DNA from: Halorussus sp. MSC15.2
GTDB lineage: Archaea > Halobacteriota > Halobacteria > Halobacteriales > Haladaptataceae
Assembly: GCF_010747475.1 (NCBI RefSeq)
Contig: NZ_VSLZ01000001.1
Coordinates: forward strand, 682,001 to 746,000
DNA length: 64,000 nucleotides
Direction: 5' to 3'
In this document: positions 1-9,182 of the stretch, in pieces
Layout of the letters: the number at the start of each line of letters is the position of its first letter
Position numbering within the stretch: position 1 is the first letter of the stretch
Position numbers and translations under genes: made by a program
Notes under the pieces: model-generated
The model's database searches: none
The model's input: only the letters and a program-made list of their open reading frames with translations
What the model was told of the DNA's origin: nothing

Positions 1-35
1 GAGGGGCCGACGAACTACTGCGCATCGACGTCTGA
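1..35 (+). CDS. 3' end of an unidentified gene (partial)
   Basis: From base 3 the plus strand reads GADELLRIDV followed by TGA at 33-35, with no internal stop. Eleven codons cannot identify a family. The acidic, hydrophobic composition suits a haloarchaeal C-terminus, and a downstream gene begins about 50 bases later on the same strand. It could equally be chance open sequence. Confidence 0.3.
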   Translation, partial: GADELLRIDV

Positions 36-84
36 TACTCTCACTCCTGACATTTATTGGTGGTCGATGTGTCGTGCGAACGCA

Positions 85-691
85 ATGTCCGGACCGACCT
101 TCCTCGAAGGCGACCGCGTGACGCTTCGCGTCCCCGACGAGGACGACCTGACCTTCCTGCTCGAACACGAGAACGACCCCGACGTGCGCGCGACCCGGAG
201 CGTCTCCCTTCCCAAGGGTCCCGACGACGTTCGCCGCCGGTTCGGCGGAACGCTCGGTCGGAACGACGACACGCTCGCGCTCGTCGTCCACGCCGACGGC
301 GCGCCCGAGGGCGAGGCGACCGGTTCGCCGGACGACTCCGCCGCCGACAGAGTCGGTCACGTCTACCTCCTCCGCGAGCGACCGAACGACCGGACGTATC
401 GGCGCGCCGAACTCGCGTACTGGGTCGCGCTGACGAGCAGGGGAACGGATACGCCACCGACGCCGCTCGGGCAGTCCTCGACCACGGGTTCGACCGCCTC
501 GGTCTCAACAAGGTGACTGCCGAGCGTTCGCCTCGAACGAGGCGTCCGCTCGGGTGTTGGAGAAACTGGGATTCGCCGAGGAGGGTGTCTTCCGGGAAGA
601 GGCGTTCGTCGGCGGCGAGTTTCGAGACGTGACTCGCTTCGGACTGCTGGCCGACGAGTGGCGCGACACCGAGCGAGATGGCGGGACCTGA
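85..691 (+). pseudogene. GNAT-family N-acetyltransferase, two frameshifts
   Basis: Probable acetyl-CoA-dependent N-acetyltransferase of the RimJ/RimL-like GNAT family. The pieces lie in three frames: 85 to about 430 (start MSGPTFLEGDRVTLR), about 431-522 (DEQGNGYATDAARAVLDHGF, holding the acetyl-CoA-binding Q-x-x-G-x-A/G loop), and about 525-691 (FASNEASARVLEKLGF and onward to the stop). Restoring one base near 430 and one near 525 gives a continuous protein of about 202 residues, normal for the family. The length (607 nt, two short of a multiple of three) agrees with two one-base deletions. I prefer the ATG at 85 to the one at 67 because it begins directly at the family N-terminus. Either a pseudogene or a mis-sequenced gene; other genes here have similar lesions. 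Confidence 0.7.
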
Positions 692-777
692 TGCAGTGCG
701 CTGAGAAGCAGTTCGCGGGACGCCGAAGCGGCCACGCTCGCTCGTCACGTCGCGGAGTTCGGCGTTTCGGTACCTCT

Positions 778-2487
778 CTACTCGTCGCGCTTCACGCCCG
801 GGTTCGTCACCGCACCGTTCGCCGCGGAACCGAACGTCGCGCCGTACTTCGCCAGCACGCCGTTCTGGTAGGACAGTTCCGGCTCCTCGCGGTCGGCGAG
901 GCGCGACTCGATTTCCCCGTCCGAGAGGTCGGCTTCGAGGGTCCGGTCGGGGATGTCGATGGTGACGTGGTCGCCGTCCTCTAACGCGGCGATTGGGCCG
1001 CCGTCGAACGACTCCGGGGCGACGTGGCCAATCATCGGTCCCCGGGTCGCGCCCGAGAACCGTCCGTCGGTCACCATCGCCACGTCGTCCTCGTGGCCCG
1101 CGCCGACCACCGCGGAGGTGACCCCGAGCATCTCGCGCATGCCGGGACCGCCCCGCGGCCCCTCGTTGCGGATGACGATGACGTCGCCCGACTCGATGCG
1201 GCCCTCTTGGACGTACTGCATCGCGTCCTCCTCGGTCTCGAAGACCCGCGCCGGTCCCTCGTGGTGGAAGTCGTCCTCGCCGGTGACCTTCAGAACGCCG
1301 CCGTCGGGCGCGAGGTTGCCGGTGAGAATCTTGATGGCTCCCTCCTCGTGGAAGGGGTCCTCGACCGGGCGGATGAACTCGGCGTCGATGTCGTCGTCGG
1401 CGGGCAGGTCGAGTCGCTCCAACTCCTCGGAAATCGTCCGGCCCGTCACGGTCGCCGTGTCGCCGTCGAACAGGCCCGCTTCGACCAGTCGCCGAATCAC
1501 GACCGGGACGCCGCCCTGCTCGTAGAGGTCGAGCATCGTCTTCTGGCCGCCCGGCTGGAGGTTGGCGATTTTGGGCGTACGTCGGGATATCTCGTCGAAC
1601 TCCTCGATGTCGAGGTCGATACCCGCCTCCGCGGCCAGCGCGAGCAAGTGGAGCACGGCGTTGGTGGACCCACCGATTGCGACCTGCAGCGCGATGGCGT
1701 TCTCGAACGACCGCTTGTCGAGGATGTCGGAGGGGCGGCGCTCGTTCTCGATGGCGTCGAGCGCGAGTTCGCCCGCGCGCTCGGCGACCTCGTAGCGCTC
1801 GTCGGACTCGGCGGGAGCGCCCGCACTCCCGAGCGGCGCGAGACCGAGCGCCTCCGAAATCGACGCCATCGTGTTCGCGGTGAACATCCCGCCGCAGGAC
1901 CCCGCACCGGGGCAGGCGTGGCGCTCCAGTTCGTCCAACTCCTCCTCGCTCATCTCGCCTTCGGCGACGGCACCGACGCCCTCGAAGACGTTCTGGACGG
2001 TGACTTCGCGGCCGTCGTGTTCGCCCGGCATGATGGACCCTCCGTAGAGGAAGACCGAGGGCAGGTCGGTCCGAATCGCGGCCATCATCATCCCCGGCAG
2101 GTTCTTGTCGCACCCGCCGACCGTGACCAGACCGTCCATGCGCTCGCCGAACGCTACCAGTTCCACCGAGTCGGCGATGACCTCCCGCGAAATCAGCGAG
2201 GCCCGCATCCCCTCGGTTCCCATCGAGATGGCGTCGGAGATGGTGATGGTGCCGAACTCGATGGGCATGCCGCCCGCCGAATCGACGCCCTCGTACGCCG
2301 ACGCGGCCACGTCGTCCAGATGGACGTTACACGGCGTGATGTCGGCGGCCGGGTTGGCGATGCCCACCATCGGCGACGAGAGGTCTGCGTCGTCGTACCC
2401 CATCGCTCGGAACATCGCGCGGTGAGGTGCGCGTTCGACTCCTTCGGTGACCTCGTTACTCGGGAGGTCGGCCGGTTTCTCGGACAT
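778..2487 (-). CDS. ilvD: Dihydroxy-acid dehydratase
   Basis: Converts 2,3-dihydroxy-isovalerate and 2,3-dihydroxy-3-methylvalerate to the 2-oxo acids that are the last intermediates before valine and isoleucine; cytosolic Fe-S enzyme. The product is 569 residues, typical for IlvD/Edd. Cysteines expected to bind the cluster are Cys53 (TPCN), Cys126 (GGCDKNLPG) and Cys198 ([14 protein letters not shown]). The ATG at 2487 precedes the conserved N-terminal region and has no better competitor. It is transcribed toward the broken acetyltransferase gene, and no other branched-chain biosynthesis gene lies in the window. Confidence 0.97.
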   Translation of the reverse strand: MSEKPADLPSNEVTEGVERAPHRAMFRAMGYDDADLSSPMVGIANPAADITPCNVHLDDVAASAYEGVDSAGGMPIEFGTITISDAISMGTEGMRASLISREVIADSVELVAFGERMDGLVTVGGCDKNLPGMMMAAIRTDLPSVFLYGGSIMPGEHDGREVTVQNVFEGVGAVAEGEMSEEELDELERHACPGAGSCGGMFTANTMASISEALGLAPLGSAGAPAESDERYEVAERAGELALDAIENERRPSDILDKRSFENAIALQVAIGGSTNAVLHLLALAAEAGIDLDIEEFDEISRRTPKIANLQPGGQKTMLDLYEQGGVPVVIRRLVEAGLFDGDTATVTGRTISEELERLDLPADDDIDAEFIRPVEDPFHEEGAIKILTGNLAPDGGVLKVTGEDDFHHEGPARVFETEEDAMQYVQEGRIESGDVIVIRNEGPRGGPGMREMLGVTSAVVGAGHEDDVAMVTDGRFSGATRGPMIGHVAPESFDGGPIAALEDGDHVTIDIPDRTLEADLSDGEIESRLADREEPELSYQNGVLAKYGATFGSAANGAVTNPGVKRDE

Positions 2488-2838
2488 ATCCGGGGGTAGC
2501 CCCGGAGGGGCTTAAGTTCCCCCACTCGAACAAACGTTGCTGTCTGACTCGAACAGGTTCGGCCGCTGAACGACGTTACTGCCGCGAGGGAGGACCGCCG
2601 ACTCGGCGCGGCGACTCTCGACGCGGCACGCTGACCTCTCGGTTGGTCAGACGCTTCGACGACTCGTACTTCGTGTTATATAACAGATACGTAGTGTGGT
2701 CTGTATTACATGTATCGGCTCCTCGTATCGAATACGAACCCGACGCACGCCGGACGACGATTCGAAGCCTAATCCGCACCGAGCCGACGAAATCCTAGAA
2801 TAGGAACATACTTTTCGGGCGGCCGTCGAAGGGACGGC
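2488..2838. other. Intergenic region between divergent genes
   Basis: About 350 bases between ilvD (minus) and the glycosyltransferase gene (plus). I see no convincing gene. A 67-codon minus-strand frame at 2576-2779 has basic, low-complexity composition unlike the acidic proteins around it. An AT-rich stretch near 2665-2715 (around ttatataacagata) is the obvious candidate for promoter elements. Confidence 0.4.
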
Positions 2839-3797
2839 ATGGACCAGACGGTCGCGTCGCCCACTATCCCGAAGGCGCTGGCCACGCGACTCGCATGCTG
2901 GCAGTCGCCCAAGCCTTCGAGGACGCGGGCGCGGAGGTCGTCCTCGCCGGCGGCGGTCCCGGTTCGCGGTTCATCGAACACAACGGGTACGAGGTGTTCC
3001 GGGCCGCGCCGGTGGACTACATCGGCGATTACCAGCAGGGGTCGCTCTATCGCGTCCTCACCCGAAGCCTCCCGTACAGCGCCAAGCGCGTGGTGGACCT
3101 CGTCAGGTGGCTCCGCCGGGAGGACCCCGCGGCGCTGGTGACCGACGACATGTTCGGGGCGATGGCCGCGTCGCTGACCGGGACGCCGCTCTACGTCGTC
3201 ACGCACAACGCGGCTTCGTTCTACGACGCGGCCGTCGAACAGGTGTTCACGTGGCTGCTCAACCGCTATCAGTTGCGCACGGCCGAGTCGTTCCTCTACC
3301 CTGCGGTGTGGCCGCCCGACGAGGGCGACCCGCCGGGCGTGACTCACGTCCCGCCCATCGCGCTCGACCCCGAGGGGTGTCCGCCGCCCGAGAACGACAT
3401 CGAGGTGCTGGTCGTTCCGAGCGTCTACTCGACGAACTTCGACGTCCTCGCCGAGACCCTGCGCACCGAGGGTCACGACGTGACGCTCGTGGGCGACGAC
3501 CGCTGGGAGGCGGTCCCCGCACTCCTGCCGTGGATTCGGGCCGCCGACGTGGTGGTCTGCTCGGGCTACTCCACCGTGATGGAGGCCGCGGTGGGCGGCA
3601 CGTCCTGCGTGGTGTATCCGTTCACCGACGAACAACACGGCGTGACGCGCGTCCTCGAACGCCGGGGCGTCCGCGGATTTCAGGTCGAACACTCGGTCGC
3701 GCACGTGGCCCGTGCGGTCCGACACCCTCCAGAGAACCCCGGCCACGAGAACGGCGTCGAGCGCATCGCGGACCACGTCCTTGCCGACCTGACGTGA
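2839..3797 (+). CDS. MurG-like glycosyltransferase (frameshift near start)
   Basis: Putative GT-B-fold glycosyltransferase of the UDP-GlcNAc-transferase/MurG-like type. The C-terminal half holds the donor-site pattern (CSGYSTVMEAAVGGTSCVVYP followed by DEQ), typical of these enzymes. The conserved N-terminal glycine-rich loop (PEGAGHATRMLA) lies in the same frame as the main ORF, whose first ATG is 2895, but no start codon exists in that frame between the stop at 2796 and 2895. The ATG at 2839 is one frame away. One missing base between 2840 and 2856 would join them into about 319 residues, so this looks like an indel rather than a truncated gene. Acceptor and pathway are unknown. Confidence 0.7.
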
Positions 3798-3856
3798 CCT
3801 GACCAGTTTTTGCCACTGTCGGAACGACGAACCCCCTTCCGCGCGAACTCGCGAGC

Positions 3857-4844
3857 ATGGCTCGGGTCTCGGCCGGAGCGCGACTCCACTTCGGCTTCCA
3901 GAATCTCTCGTTGGCTCACGAGCGTCTCTACGGGTCGCTCGGCGTCGCGCTCGACTCCCCGCGCGTCGCCGTGACCGCCGACCCCGCGGAGACGGTTCGC
4001 TGCGACCACGAGACCGCCCGCGGACACGTCCGACGAGCGGTCGAACTGCTCGGCGTTCCGGGCGCCGACGTGACCGTCGAGCGAACGCTCCCCCGCCACG
4101 TCGGACTCGGGAGCGGGACGCAGTTGGCACTCGGGGTCCTCGCCGCGGTCGCACGCGCCTACGACCGCGACCCGCGGGTCCGCGAGCGCGCCCCGAAACT
4201 CGGCCGCGGCGGGCGGAGCGGCGTCGGAGTCGCCACCTTCGAGTCGGGCGGGTTCGTCTTCGACGCCGGGCATCCGACCGAGCGGTTCACGACGACCGGC
4301 CCCGCGCGGGGAGTGGTCGGTCCCGGAAGTCGTGGCCCGCCACGAGGTCCCCGACGACTGGCGGTTCGTCGTCGTCCTCCCGGACGCCGACCCCGGCCGG
4401 AGCGGCGACGACGAGGACGCGAGCATGCGGTCGGTCGTCGAACGCGCCGACCCGGCTATCGGCGACGAAATCGCCGGCGTCGTCACTCGCCGCGTCCTCC
4501 CGGCCGTCGCGGCGGGCGACGCCGAGGCGTTCGGCGCGGCGGTCGCGGAGGTCGGCCGACTCAACGGCGCGTGGTACGCCGACGAGCAGGGCGGCGTCTA
4601 TCGCCCGCCGGTCGGCGAACTCGTCTCGGAACTCGGCGACTCGGCGGCCGTCGCCGGCGCTGGCCAGTCGTCGTGGGGTCCCGCGGTGTACGCCGTGACC
4701 CGGGAGCGGTCGGCGGCCGCGGCCCGAGACGCGGCCCGCGAGGCGCTCTCCGCGGTCGGTGTCGGCGGCGAGGTGTCGGTCGCCGAACCCCGGAACCGGG
4801 GTGTCCGAATCGAGGCGTCCGATGGCGCAGTCCTCTCGGAGTAG
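3857..4844 (+). CDS. Beta-RFAP synthase-like GHMP-family enzyme (frameshift)
   Basis: Resembles beta-ribofuranosylaminobenzene 5'-phosphate synthase, which condenses PRPP with p-hydroxybenzoate or p-aminobenzoate in (methano)pterin biosynthesis. The N-terminus (ARLHFGFQNL), the GHMP motif PRHVGLGSGTQLAL and the glycine-rich GRGGRSGVGVATFESGGF are in the first frame. The remainder (EVPDDWRFVVVLPD to the stop at 4844) is in another frame. The shift falls at the run of four Gs near 4307-4312: dropping one G gives the continuous reading GEWSVPEVVARHEV and a 328-residue protein. The length (988 nt) is one base over a multiple of three. The window also holds mch (61401-62333), another C1-pterin gene, so the intact gene would make metabolic sense. 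Confidence 0.78.
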
Positions 4845-5120
4845 TCGGACTGGCGGTCGCGGGGTGGGCGGTAGCGCCGCGTCGCGGCACCGCCGCGGTG
4901 ACCGTGCTGACTGACTCGCCAACTATCTGCCCGCAACCGCGCGAAACGTCCAGTCGAGGTTCGTCCCGTCTTCGGCCGTAAACCTTCGCGACGCGAGTCC
5001 TGACGACGCTAGTCACCGACGTACCACCGGACGCGAATTATCCCCGGCGCTCCGAAAAATACCTCGCACCGACTCGCGTACCGAAACCCACTTCGGTACG
5101 AACGGACAACTCCCCCTTGC

Positions 5121-5205
5121 GCGAGGGTTGCCCAGCCTGGCCAACGGCGGCGGGCTTAAGACCCGCTCTCGTAGGAGTCCATGGGTTCGAATCCCATCCC
5201 TCGCA
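5121..5205 (+). tRNA. tRNA-Leu (anticodon UAA)
   Basis: Acceptor strand gcgaggg (5121-5127) pairs with ccctcgc (5198-5204), followed by discriminator A at 5205. The anticodon stem gcggg/cccgc encloses loop cttaaga, with TAA at 5157-5159. A long variable arm (around tctcgtaggagt) marks it as a class II leucine tRNA. The T-loop reads ggttcgaatcc. CCA is not encoded. Confidence 0.96.
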
Positions 5206-5371
5206 TTTCTCTCGGCGCGCGACACTCCGAACGCCTCGTGCGCTCGTTATCTCACTACGCTCGTTCGCTCACGGCGTTTCGTCGTTCACGGACGAGACGA
5301 GTCGGGCGCGATACCGGATGCGCCAGACCCAGTCGAAACCCACATTCCCCCGACCCCCCTACGCACGCCCA

Positions 5372-5932
5372 ATGACCGACGAGCGAGTCGAACGCGCCTT
5401 CCGACAGCATCCGCACTTCGAGCGAACCGGAGACGGCGAGTTCGGGACCCCCGAGAAACCCTTCGAGAACGTCGTCACCGTGGCCGACGCCGACGAGGGG
5501 TCTCACCGCTACGAAGTCGTCGCCCGAACGCCGATGCTCGACGCCGTGGTCGAAGGCGAGACGGTCGCGGACGTCGTGGAAGACGGTTGGTTCGAGACGC
5601 TGGAACTCCGACTGGAGGACGCCCACACCGTCGCCAACGCCGACGCCGCGCCGCCCGAAATCGAACGCGAAGGCGACGAGGTCGTCGCCACGGTCGAGTT
5701 CGAGTCCGCGGACCCCGAGCAGGCCGCCGAGGACGCGCTGGCGATAGCCGAGTTCGTGGAAGGGACGTGGGTGCAGGGAATCATCCCCGGGTACGAGTAT
5801 CGGGAACCGGCCGCGGGCCTGCGCGAGCGCGCCCAGCAGAACTACAACGAGAACGGAGTGGAAGGGGCGGACGGCGCGGGCGGACCCGGTAGCGCGAGTG
5901 GGTCGGGCGACGCGGGCGGACCGCCGCGTTAG
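5372..5932 (+). CDS. DUF5813-like haloarchaeal protein
   Basis: A 186-residue acidic cytosolic protein of unknown function that I recognise, from memory only, as resembling the haloarchaeal DUF5813 family. The start at ATG 5372 (MTDERVERAF) is chosen because the upstream in-frame sequence runs into the tRNA and is not protein-like. The C-terminal 30 residues are Gly/Ser/Ala-rich and probably disordered. Its stop overlaps the stop of the convergent RAM-domain gene by two bases. No catalytic motif is visible. Confidence 0.75.
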   Translation: MTDERVERAFRQHPHFERTGDGEFGTPEKPFENVVTVADADEGSHRYEVVARTPMLDAVVEGETVADVVEDGWFETLELRLEDAHTVANADAAPPEIEREGDEVVATVEFESADPEQAAEDALAIAEFVEGTWVQGIIPGYEYREPAAGLRERAQQNYNENGVEGADGAGGPGSASGSGDAGGPPR

Positions 5933-6159
5933 TCCATCGCGATGTAGGTCTGGGTCCCCTCGACACCCTCGATGCTCTGAATCCCGTTGGCCGCGATTCC
6001 CTTCACGTCGGCGGGCGAGTCCACGTCGAGTTTGGCGATGATGTCCACGTCGCCCGCGACGATGTGGGCGTCTACCACGCCGTCGAGGTCGAGAATCGAG
6101 TTCTTGAGCCTGTCGGCCTCGCCGGTGTTCGCCTTGACCATGACGTACGCGGTGACCAC
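5929..6159 (-). CDS. Stand-alone Lrp/AsnC ligand-binding (RAM) domain protein
   Basis: A 76-residue protein consisting only of the RAM (regulation of amino-acid metabolism) fold of Lrp/AsnC regulators, with no DNA-binding domain. Hallmarks are the N-terminal strand AYVMVKANTG, the central VVDAHIVAGDVDIIAKLDVD and the C-terminal TQTYIAMD. It starts one base after the stop of the upstream TrkA gene, so the two are probably co-transcribed. A paralogue sits on the other side of trkA at 6939. Such domains usually form dimers or octamers that bind small effectors; a role in sensing for the K+ regulator is an inference. Confidence 0.88.
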   Translation of the reverse strand: MVTAYVMVKANTGEADRLKNSILDLDGVVDAHIVAGDVDIIAKLDVDSPADVKGIAANGIQSIEGVEGTQTYIAMD

Positions 6160-6160
6160 G

Positions 6161-6856
6161 TCAGCTCCCCCCTCTCATGGCTTGGGCGCTCGCTCTACTG
6201 GCGTCGCCGACCAGAATCCGGCGCACGTCCTCTAACACGTCGAAGTCGGCCAGCACCGCCACCCGGTCGCCTGCCGCCAACGAGTCGTCCGGGAGCGGAA
6301 TTCCCATCGGTTCGTCGGCCTTCCCGAACGCCAGAATCCGCGAGTCGGCCGGAATCGAGAGTTCGCTGATGGAGTAGCCCTCGACCGGCGAGTCGTCGGT
6401 GATGGTGAGTTCCACCACCTGCAGGTTGTGGGCGATGTCGGCGATGGCGCGGATGTTCCCGCCGAGGAGCGCGTTCTTCGCGCCGATGGCTCCGAGTCGC
6501 TCGGGGTAGACCACCTCGTCCACGTCGCTGGCGAACTTCCGGTAGATGTCCTCGCGGTAGTCCTCGTCGATGCGCAGGACGGTCCGACAGCCGTAGTGCT
6601 TGGCGACCATGCACGCCGCGAAGTTGACGTTGAGGTCGCCCGTGAGCGCACCGACGGCGTCGGCGGACTCGAGGTCGGCCCGATTCAGCGTCTCCTCGCG
6701 GCCGCCGTCGCCCTCGACGACCTCGAAGTCGTCGTTGCGAGCGCGCTCGACCTTGTTGGCGTCGCGCTCGACCAGCGTAACCTCGTGGCCCTCCTCTCGC
6801 AGGACGCGGGCCGTGCGAAGTCCGACCCGCCCCGACCCAATGATAACGAATCGCAT
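6161..6856 (-). CDS. trkA: TrkA-family potassium channel/transporter regulatory protein
   Basis: Cytosolic RCK-type regulator of K+ uptake. The N-terminal TrkA-N Rossmann domain starts with the NAD(H)-binding loop IIGSGRVGLRTA and has the acidic strand-end LVERD. After about residue 140 a TrkA-C domain follows (VVELTITDDSPVEGYSI, RILAFGKAD, GDRVAVLADF). The length of 231 is right for one RCK unit. No Trk/Ktr membrane subunit is in the window, so its partner must be encoded elsewhere. It leads a two-gene unit with the RAM protein at 5929 and is divergent from the RAM paralogue at 6939. Confidence 0.93.
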   Translation of the reverse strand: MRFVIIGSGRVGLRTARVLREEGHEVTLVERDANKVERARNDDFEVVEGDGGREETLNRADLESADAVGALTGDLNVNFAACMVAKHYGCRTVLRIDEDYREDIYRKFASDVDEVVYPERLGAIGAKNALLGGNIRAIADIAHNLQVVELTITDDSPVEGYSISELSIPADSRILAFGKADEPMGIPLPDDSLAAGDRVAVLADFDVLEDVRRILVGDASRASAQAMRGGS

Positions 6857-6938
6857 GGTAACGCTTACGCGGCACTACCTGAATAAGTTTTCTCCACCCC
6901 AAAGGTTTTTCTCGCATGGTACTATATCACACAGTGCG
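6857..6938. promoter_or_regulatory. Divergent promoter region trkA / RAM protein
   Basis: Eighty-two bases between two divergent genes. Reading toward trkA, an AT-rich box around 6878-6886 (ttattcagg on the minus strand) lies about 25 bases before the ATG, which suits leaderless transcription. Reading toward the plus gene, the candidates are the AT-rich stretch 6884-6911 and actatatca at 6921-6929; the latter is too close to the ATG to be a normal TATA box. Shared control of the two genes is an inference. Confidence 0.4.
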
Positions 6939-7169
6939 ATGGTTCACGCGTTTATAATGGTGAAAACGGCCGCTGGACGCTCCGAGGACGTGTTAGAGGC
7001 GGTCCGGAAACTGGACCGCATCACCGAGGCGCACATCGTCGCGGGGGAGTTCGACGTCATCGCGGAGGCCGACGCCGACGAGGTGTACGACGTACTCCAC
7101 GCCGCCTCGTCGGACATCTCGGGGATGGACGGGGCCGCCGACACCAAGACGTACATGGCGCTCGACTGA
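6939..7169 (+). CDS. Stand-alone Lrp/AsnC ligand-binding (RAM) domain protein
   Basis: A 76-residue RAM-only protein, paralogous to the one at 5929-6159. Both share the strand starts AYVMVK/AFIMVK, an identical AHIVAG core and the ending TYxAxD. The start at ATG 6939 gives the canonical family N-terminus (MVHAFIMVK). It has no helix-turn-helix. Divergent from trkA with an 82-base shared spacer, which suggests joint regulation. The ligand is unknown. Confidence 0.88.
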   Translation: MVHAFIMVKTAAGRSEDVLEAVRKLDRITEAHIVAGEFDVIAEADADEVYDVLHAASSDISGMDGAADTKTYMALD

Positions 7170-7198
7170 GCGCCAGCATCGATTCTTCGGACCCGCTG

Positions 7199-8287
7199 TC
7201 AGTGGTCGATTTCCTGCACGTCGTGGTCGGCGAGGAACGAGTCCAGCCACGCCTTCTGCTCGCTGAGTTTCGGCGGGAGGTCCTCGTACACCCGGTCGAA
7301 CACGTCGTGGGGGTCGCCGGGGTCGGCCGACTCCGCGGTCTCGACGGCCTCGTCGAGTTGCGCGTCCACCTCGTCCTCGACTTCCGCGACGAACTCGTCG
7401 TCAAGTACGTCCTGCTCGCGGAGGTACTCCTCGTAGCGTTCGAGGGGGTCGGCGGTCCGCCAGTCGGGCAACTCGCGGGCCGCCTCCTCGTACTGACTCG
7501 GGTCGTCGCTGGTGGTGTGGGCACCCTGCCGGTAGGTCAGGCTCTCGACCAACACGGGGTCGCCGTCGCGCGCCGAGTCGAGCGCCTCGGCGACCGTCTC
7601 TCGGACCGCCAGCGGGTCGTTGCCGTCCACCTGCACGCCCTCGAACCCGTAGGCGTCGGCCTTCTGAGCGATGGTGTCCGAGGCGGTCTGGCGCTCGCGG
7701 GGGAGACTGATGGCCCACTCGTTGTTCTCGCAGAAGAAGACGGTCGGCGCGTCGAAGACGCCCGCGAAGTTCAGGCCCTCGTGGAAGTCGCCCTCGCTGG
7801 TCGCGCCGTCGCCGAAGTAACAGAGGACGGCCGAATCGTCGTCGCCAGCGCCATCGTCGCGTGCGCCGTCTCCCTTGACGCGCTTCTCGTAGTTCATCGC
7901 CATGCCGACGCCCGCGGCGTGGGGAATCTGGGTGGCGATGGGGACCGCCTGCGGGAAGTTTGGCACGTCGTGACCCGAGTGAAACTCGGGCATGCCCCGC
8001 CGGAACAGCAGGATGTCGCTCATCGGCACGTCGCGCGCTATCTGCATCGCGTTCGACCGGTAGGTCGGGAACAACCAGTCGTCGTCGGCCATCGCCAGCG
8101 CGGCCCCGACCTGCGAACCCTCCTGTCCGCGGTAGGGCGGCCAACTGCTCATCCAACCCCTGCGCTGGAGCGCCAGCGCTCGCTCGTCGAACGCCCGCGC
8201 CCGCACCAGTTCGCGGTAGGTCGCTCGCGCGTCGTCGGCGGAGAACGGCGTCTCCGAGAGGTCGCGTTCACCGATGATACGGTTCAT
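7199..8287 (-). CDS. Thiamine-diphosphate 2-oxoacid dehydrogenase, E1 alpha subunit
   Basis: Alpha subunit of a pyruvate/branched-chain 2-oxoacid dehydrogenase E1, which decarboxylates a 2-oxo acid and passes the acyl group to the lipoyl E2. The thiamine-binding motif runs from CYFGDGATSEGDFHE to CENNEWA, matching the GDG-x(about 25)-NN pattern. The phosphorylation-loop region YRQGAHTTSDDPSQY is also present. ATG 8287 (MNRIIGERDL) is chosen; in-frame starts at 8314 and 8419 would add basic residues overlapping the divergent promoter region. No E1 beta or E2 is adjacent, and the E3-family gene at 36275 is 28 kb away, so substrate specificity cannot be assigned. Confidence 0.9.
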   Translation of the reverse strand: MNRIIGERDLSETPFSADDARATYRELVRARAFDERALALQRRGWMSSWPPYRGQEGSQVGAALAMADDDWLFPTYRSNAMQIARDVPMSDILLFRRGMPEFHSGHDVPNFPQAVPIATQIPHAAGVGMAMNYEKRVKGDGARDDGAGDDDSAVLCYFGDGATSEGDFHEGLNFAGVFDAPTVFFCENNEWAISLPRERQTASDTIAQKADAYGFEGVQVDGNDPLAVRETVAEALDSARDGDPVLVESLTYRQGAHTTSDDPSQYEEAARELPDWRTADPLERYEEYLREQDVLDDEFVAEVEDEVDAQLDEAVETAESADPGDPHDVFDRVYEDLPPKLSEQKAWLDSFLADHDVQEIDH

Positions 8288-8427
8288 GCGCCGCGGTTTG
8301 ACCGCCCGTCGCATAGTGGTTGCGGAACGAACGAGTCGGGTGCGAACTCGGGTCGTGCGCCCGGCGAACTCGGGGTCGAAAACCCCCGCCGCAACGACCT
8401 TATCGGTCGCCGGTGACACGCGAGGAC

Positions 8428-9072
8428 ATGAGCGTCATCGCGGAGTTGTCCGTCCCCGTCGAGGAGTTTCCCCTCGGCCGGGCGCTCGCGGCGACGCCCG
8501 ACATGGAGATAGAACTCGACAGAATCGTCCCGACGGGCGACGGTGTCCTGCCCTTCTTCTGGGTCTGGGGCGACGACGTGGAGACGTTCGTCTCGGAGTT
8601 GGCTGACGAGAGCGGCATCGACGAGGTCGCAATGCTGGACCGGGTGAGCGACGGCGCACTCGTGCGCGCGACGTGGACCGACGAACCGGGAATCGTCGAA
8701 GCCATCGTCGAGTCCGAGGCGACGCTGCTGGAGGTGGCCCGCCGCGACGAGGTCTGGAAGTTTCAACTCCGGTCGTCCGACCGGGAGTCGGTCGCGGGCA
8801 TTCAGCGATACGCCGCCGACAACGACATCGACCTCCGACTCGACTGGATTCACACGCTCACGGAGGTCGAAGCGGGCGACCAGTACGGCCTGACCGGCCA
8901 GCAGCGCCGGACCATCGTCGCCGCCTTCGCGGCGGGGTACTTCGACGAACCCCGCGGGACGACGCTCGAAGAACTCTCGGAGGAGTTCGACATCTCCCCG
9001 CGGGCGGTCGCGAAGCGAATGCGTCGGGGCCTTCGGAATCTCGTCGCGGCGACGCTCGTCGGCGAGGAGTAG
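8428..9072 (+). CDS. HTH-10 (bacterio-opsin activator-like) transcriptional regulator
   Basis: A 214-residue regulator. The N-terminal about 150 residues form the sensor-like domain common in haloarchaea (MSVIAELSVPVEEFPLGRAL). The C-terminus is an HTH-10 domain: LTGQQRRTIVAAFAAGYFDE, then TTLEELSEEFDISPRAVAKR and RRGLRNLVAATL. It is divergent from the E1-alpha gene across about 140 bases, so it may regulate that gene; this is an inference from position. A second HTH-10 protein is at 41896. Confidence 0.9.
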   Translation: MSVIAELSVPVEEFPLGRALAATPDMEIELDRIVPTGDGVLPFFWVWGDDVETFVSELADESGIDEVAMLDRVSDGALVRATWTDEPGIVEAIVESEATLLEVARRDEVWKFQLRSSDRESVAGIQRYAADNDIDLRLDWIHTLTEVEAGDQYGLTGQQRRTIVAAFAAGYFDEPRGTTLEELSEEFDISPRAVAKRMRRGLRNLVAATLVGEE

Positions 9073-9182
9073 CCCCCATTTAAAGACGTTCAGAAACGAA
9101 CCAGATAGGGTACCTCCCCGGAGTCCTACCTTCAGGTAGCGAATCCTCCCGGAGAGACGTACTCCGCGAGACCGAGTTATTC

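Noticed and set aside
2576-2779. 67-codon minus-strand ORF in the ilvD upstream spacer
   Set aside because: Basic, low-complexity composition, no acidic bias, and it overlaps the probable promoter region.
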